Shown here piece after piece: positions 61,484-64,000 of a stretch of 64,000 nt of DNA. Made by a program: the position numbers and the translations under genes. Within the stretch, counting starts at the first letter, position 1; the number at the start of each line of letters is the position of its first letter. This DNA comes from an uncultured Prevotella sp. (GTDB taxonomy: Bacteria; Bacteroidota; Bacteroidia; Bacteroidales; Bacteroidaceae), in assembly GCA_900314995.1 (NCBI GenBank), contig OMXK01000010.1:1-64000 (forward strand), in the 5' to 3' direction. The notes under the pieces are model-generated. The model was not told the origin of the DNA and did not search any database. It worked only from the letters and a program-made list of their open reading frames with translations.

Positions 61484-63268
61484 TTGACGCCGTTAGAACT
61501 GTTAGCTCCTGCCAAGAATCTTGCCTGTGGAATGGCCGCCATCGATCATGGGGCTGATGCGGTATATATCGGCGCACCGAAATACGGAGCGCGTGCAGCA
61601 GTTGGCAATAGTATCGGTGATATCCGGAAACTGTGTGAATATGCGCATCCTTATGGTGTGAAGATCTATGTCACACTCAACACCATCGTCTATGATTCTG
61701 AACTGGAAGAGATCCATCGTCTGATAGATCAACTGGCAGAGATTGGTGTTGATGCGATATTGGTGCAGGATATGGGACTGTTGCAGTTTCTGCAGGATAA
61801 GCCCTTTGAGATACATGCTTCTACGCAGACAGATAACCGCACAGCAGAAAAAGTCCGGTGGTTGCAGCAGGTGGGCTTCACAAGAGCGGTCTTGGCGCGC
61901 GAGTTGTCGGCGGAAGAGATTGCCGGGATTCATCGGCAAGTCCCTGATATGGAACTGGAGGTGTTTGTCCACGGAGCTTTGTGCGTCAGCTATTCTGGCA
62001 TCTGCTATGCCTCGCAGCATTGCTTCCAGCGTAGTGCCAATCGTGGTGAGTGTGCCCAGTTCTGCCGTATGCGGTTCTCGCTTGTCGATGCCGATGGGGT
62101 AGAGGTAGAACGCGAGCGCTACCTGCTTTCACTCAAGGATATGAACCAGAGCGATAATCTGGAGAAACTGATCAGTGCCGGCGCTGTGTCGTTTAAGATT
62201 GAGGGACGGCTGAAGGATGTGGCATACGTGAAGAATGTAACTGCTGCTTATAGTGAACGCCTGAACGCCTTTATCCGTAAGCATCCCGAAAACTATTGCC
62301 GCGCTTCCAAAGGGCATTGCGAATACACGTTCTCACCTAATCTGAATCGCACCTTTAATCGTGGCTATACCACCTATTTCGTTAATGGCCGCCAACCAGA
62401 TATCGCCTCGTTTGATACCCCAAAGGCGGTGGGTGAGTTTGTGGGTAAGGTGAAGGAGATTCGCAGCGATTCGTTTAATGTAGCCGGAACAGCCAGCTTC
62501 GCGAATGGTGATGGCCTTTGTTTTCAGAATGCCGATCGTCAGTTCGAGGGGCTCCGTGCTAACCGTGTGGTGGGTAATCGCATCTATCCCTATAAGATGC
62601 CAGCCGGATTACGTCCGGGAATGGCACTCTATCGCAATAATGACCAGGAGTTTGAACGTGTTTTGTCAAAGCCCAGTGCAACCCGGAAGATAGCGATAAC
62701 CATTGCTTTGCGTGCAGTCGATGATGGCTTTGAGCTAAGCGCAGGTGATGTCTCTTTGCATTTCGCAGCAGATCATCAGTTGGCGCAGAAATCTCCGCGC
62801 GAGAATCTTATTCGTCAGCTTTCCAAACTTGGCGATACCATTTATGAGTGTAGCGAGGTCGATATTCCTGATGATTTCAATTATTTCATCCCCAACAGCC
62901 AGCTGTCTGACATGCGTCGCCAGTTGGTGGATGCCCTCAGTATGCCTCGTTGTGAAGTCAAGAAGGCTAGGGTAGGTGTACCGCCAGCTCTTGGGAATCT
63001 GAGTTATCTGAATAACATCTCCAACCATCTTTCGGCTTCCTTTTATGGCGCAGATGAGTTGTCAGCCTTTGAATTGCGAGGTGGTGACGGACCTATCATG
63101 CAGTGCCGCCATTGCTTGCGTTATGCACTTGGCTACTGCGTGAAGCATGGTGGAAGGCGCCCCGAATGGCACGAACCACTTTCTCTCGTCTTAGGCGATG
63201 GTCGCCGGTTCCGTCTTGAGTTTGATTGCCAACATTGTCAGATGAATGTCTATGCGTCGACTCGTTAG
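61484..63268 (+). CDS. U32 peptidase-family protein (RlhA/TrhP-like), TTG start
   Basis: 594 aa from TTG at 61484 (TTG ACG CCG), which gives the conserved MTPLELLAPAKNLACGMAAIDHGADAVYIG. The U32 cysteine motif is in GALCVSYSGICYASQHCFQRSANRGECAQFCRMRF, followed by LSLKDMNQSDNLEKLISAGAVSFKIEGRLKD and a C-terminal domain ending with CRHCLRYALGYC and CQHCQ cysteines. U32 proteins of this type are prephenate-dependent RNA hydroxylases (23S rRNA C2501 for RlhA, tRNA U34 for TrhP), not proteases. Which RNA is the target is not decided. Overlaps the next gene by 17 nt. Confidence 0.88.
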   Translation: MTPLELLAPAKNLACGMAAIDHGADAVYIGAPKYGARAAVGNSIGDIRKLCEYAHPYGVKIYVTLNTIVYDSELEEIHRLIDQLAEIGVDAILVQDMGLLQFLQDKPFEIHASTQTDNRTAEKVRWLQQVGFTRAVLARELSAEEIAGIHRQVPDMELEVFVHGALCVSYSGICYASQHCFQRSANRGECAQFCRMRFSLVDADGVEVERERYLLSLKDMNQSDNLEKLISAGAVSFKIEGRLKDVAYVKNVTAAYSERLNAFIRKHPENYCRASKGHCEYTFSPNLNRTFNRGYTTYFVNGRQPDIASFDTPKAVGEFVGKVKEIRSDSFNVAGTASFANGDGLCFQNADRQFEGLRANRVVGNRIYPYKMPAGLRPGMALYRNNDQEFERVLSKPSATRKIAITIALRAVDDGFELSAGDVSLHFAADHQLAQKSPRENLIRQLSKLGDTIYECSEVDIPDDFNYFIPNSQLSDMRRQLVDALSMPRCEVKKARVGVPPALGNLSYLNNISNHLSASFYGADELSAFELRGGDGPIMQCRHCLRYALGYCVKHGGRRPEWHEPLSLVLGDGRRFRLEFDCQHCQMNVYASTR

Positions 63269-64000
63269 TTTGCTGTTTCTCGCGTTACTCTTGTGCGGCT
63301 GTTATAATCGTGGCCCGATTACGCCTGATGCCTGGGATCTGACAAGGCAACAGTTGGACTCGATCTCCTTCTATACGACCCATCATTATACACAGAACTT
63401 TAATTTTGTGGTCACTGGTGATTCTTTGGTTGTCGTAGCCCAGCAGCCCGAGGATATGGCCGTACCTGATGTCGTGTCTGTAGAGATACAGACGGAGTCG
63501 GGGGAATACCATAAAGACTCCATCACGCTTCTCCGGAACGAACGTATTGTCGTTGCCGACATCAAGACCGTCCCTTCAGACACCATTGATTCTGTCTGGG
63601 TGAAGGTTGCCCGCGACCAGTTGACTTTCGGGTGGGTACATGAGAGCGAGTTGTTGTCTAAGGTCTCGCCCGATGATCCCATCAGCCAGTTTATCGACTT
63701 TTTCTCTGATGCCCATCTGCTGATATTCCTGGCCTTCTGTGTGGTTGTCGTGGCGGCCTATGGTATCCGTCGTCTGTTGCGTCGTGGAGCAAAGATTGTG
63801 CATTTTAATGATATACCATCGTTTTATCCGACGGCGTTGTGCCTGTTGGTGGCGTCCTCGGCCGTCCTCTATAGTTCCATCCAGCTTTTCGGAGCCGAGA
63901 CATGGCGCCATTTCTATTATCATCCTTCGCTGAATCCTTTTGCCCTTCCGTTCTGGCTTGGCGTCTTCGTCTCTTCTGTGTGGGCGATAGTGATTGTAGC
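63252..64000 (+). CDS. Membrane lipoprotein, truncated by window end
   Basis: At least 249 aa; the frame is open to position 64000 and the stop lies outside. Lipoprotein-like signal MRRLVSLLFLALLLCGCYN (lipobox LCGC). The outer part has a beta-rich region with an SH3-like end (DSVWVKVARDQLTFGWVHESELLS). Membrane helices follow at about 158-173 (LLIFLAFCVVVVAAYGI), near 195 and near 235. ATG at 63246 or 63252 are both possible. It starts inside the U32 gene. Role unknown. Confidence 0.75.
   Translation, partial: MRRLVSLLFLALLLCGCYNRGPITPDAWDLTRQQLDSISFYTTHHYTQNFNFVVTGDSLVVVAQQPEDMAVPDVVSVEIQTESGEYHKDSITLLRNERIVVADIKTVPSDTIDSVWVKVARDQLTFGWVHESELLSKVSPDDPISQFIDFFSDAHLLIFLAFCVVVVAAYGIRRLLRRGAKIVHFNDIPSFYPTALCLLVASSAVLYSSIQLFGAETWRHFYYHPSLNPFALPFWLGVFVSSVWAIVIV

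Overview
The window is chromosomal DNA from a Bacteroidales bacterium, most likely Prevotella or a close relative. The evidence is the Bacteroidota promoter box TAnnTTTG in front of many genes, the cluster rpmB-rpmG-DUF4295-ftsY-rimO, a complete Bat (MoxR/VWA) operon, VirE-N/DUF3987 genes, and a CotH protein with a type IX-secretion-like tail. No rRNA or tRNA gene, CRISPR array, transposase or integrase was found.

Layout. 1-4,670 is accessory, phage-like DNA: a Rha/KilAC-type antirepressor cut by the window edge, two small unknowns, a VirE-N/DUF3987 primase/helicase-like protein, an M15 peptidase with an inserted repeat, and a short array of two alternating repeat units. 4,679-6,756 (-) is DUF3298 lipoprotein-rsmG-MBL hydrolase. 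6,856-11,178 (+) holds HAD phosphatase, MFS transporter, map, tsaD and pncC. 11,297-16,037 holds rpmB, rpmG, a frameshifted DUF4295 gene, ftsY, rimO, an HU gene and a large HU-transmembrane-LysM protein. 16,180-26,356 is a tightly packed Bat operon with batB-batC and batD-batE fused, running on into PAP2 and queA. 26,472-31,160 holds pheS, a lipoprotein, murB, a PhnP-like hydrolase and a YtxH/holin-like envelope operon. 31,376-36,560 holds a SPOR lipoprotein, ruvX, def, a TPR protein and CotH.

36,557-41,335 is a second accessory patch. It has a Fic remnant, repeat-rich noncoding DNA with a perfect 33-bp inverted repeat, an unrecognised 462-aa protein, and a second DUF3987 protein with a palindromic repeat inserted in frame. 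41,453-44,914 is thrS-infC-rpmI-rplT. 44,975-51,869 holds tex (-), then a LolA-like protein, an ABC-F protein and an M13 peptidase. 51,989-60,535 is the most notable locus: five tightly linked genes for a zinc-ribbon protein, a membrane Ser/Thr kinase, a four-AAA-domain ATPase, a zinc-ribbon/FHA protein and a PP2C phosphatase. Together they look like a self-contained phospho-signalling and ATP-driven remodelling module. The window ends with metA (acetyltransferase type), a U32 hydroxylation-type protein and a truncated lipoprotein.
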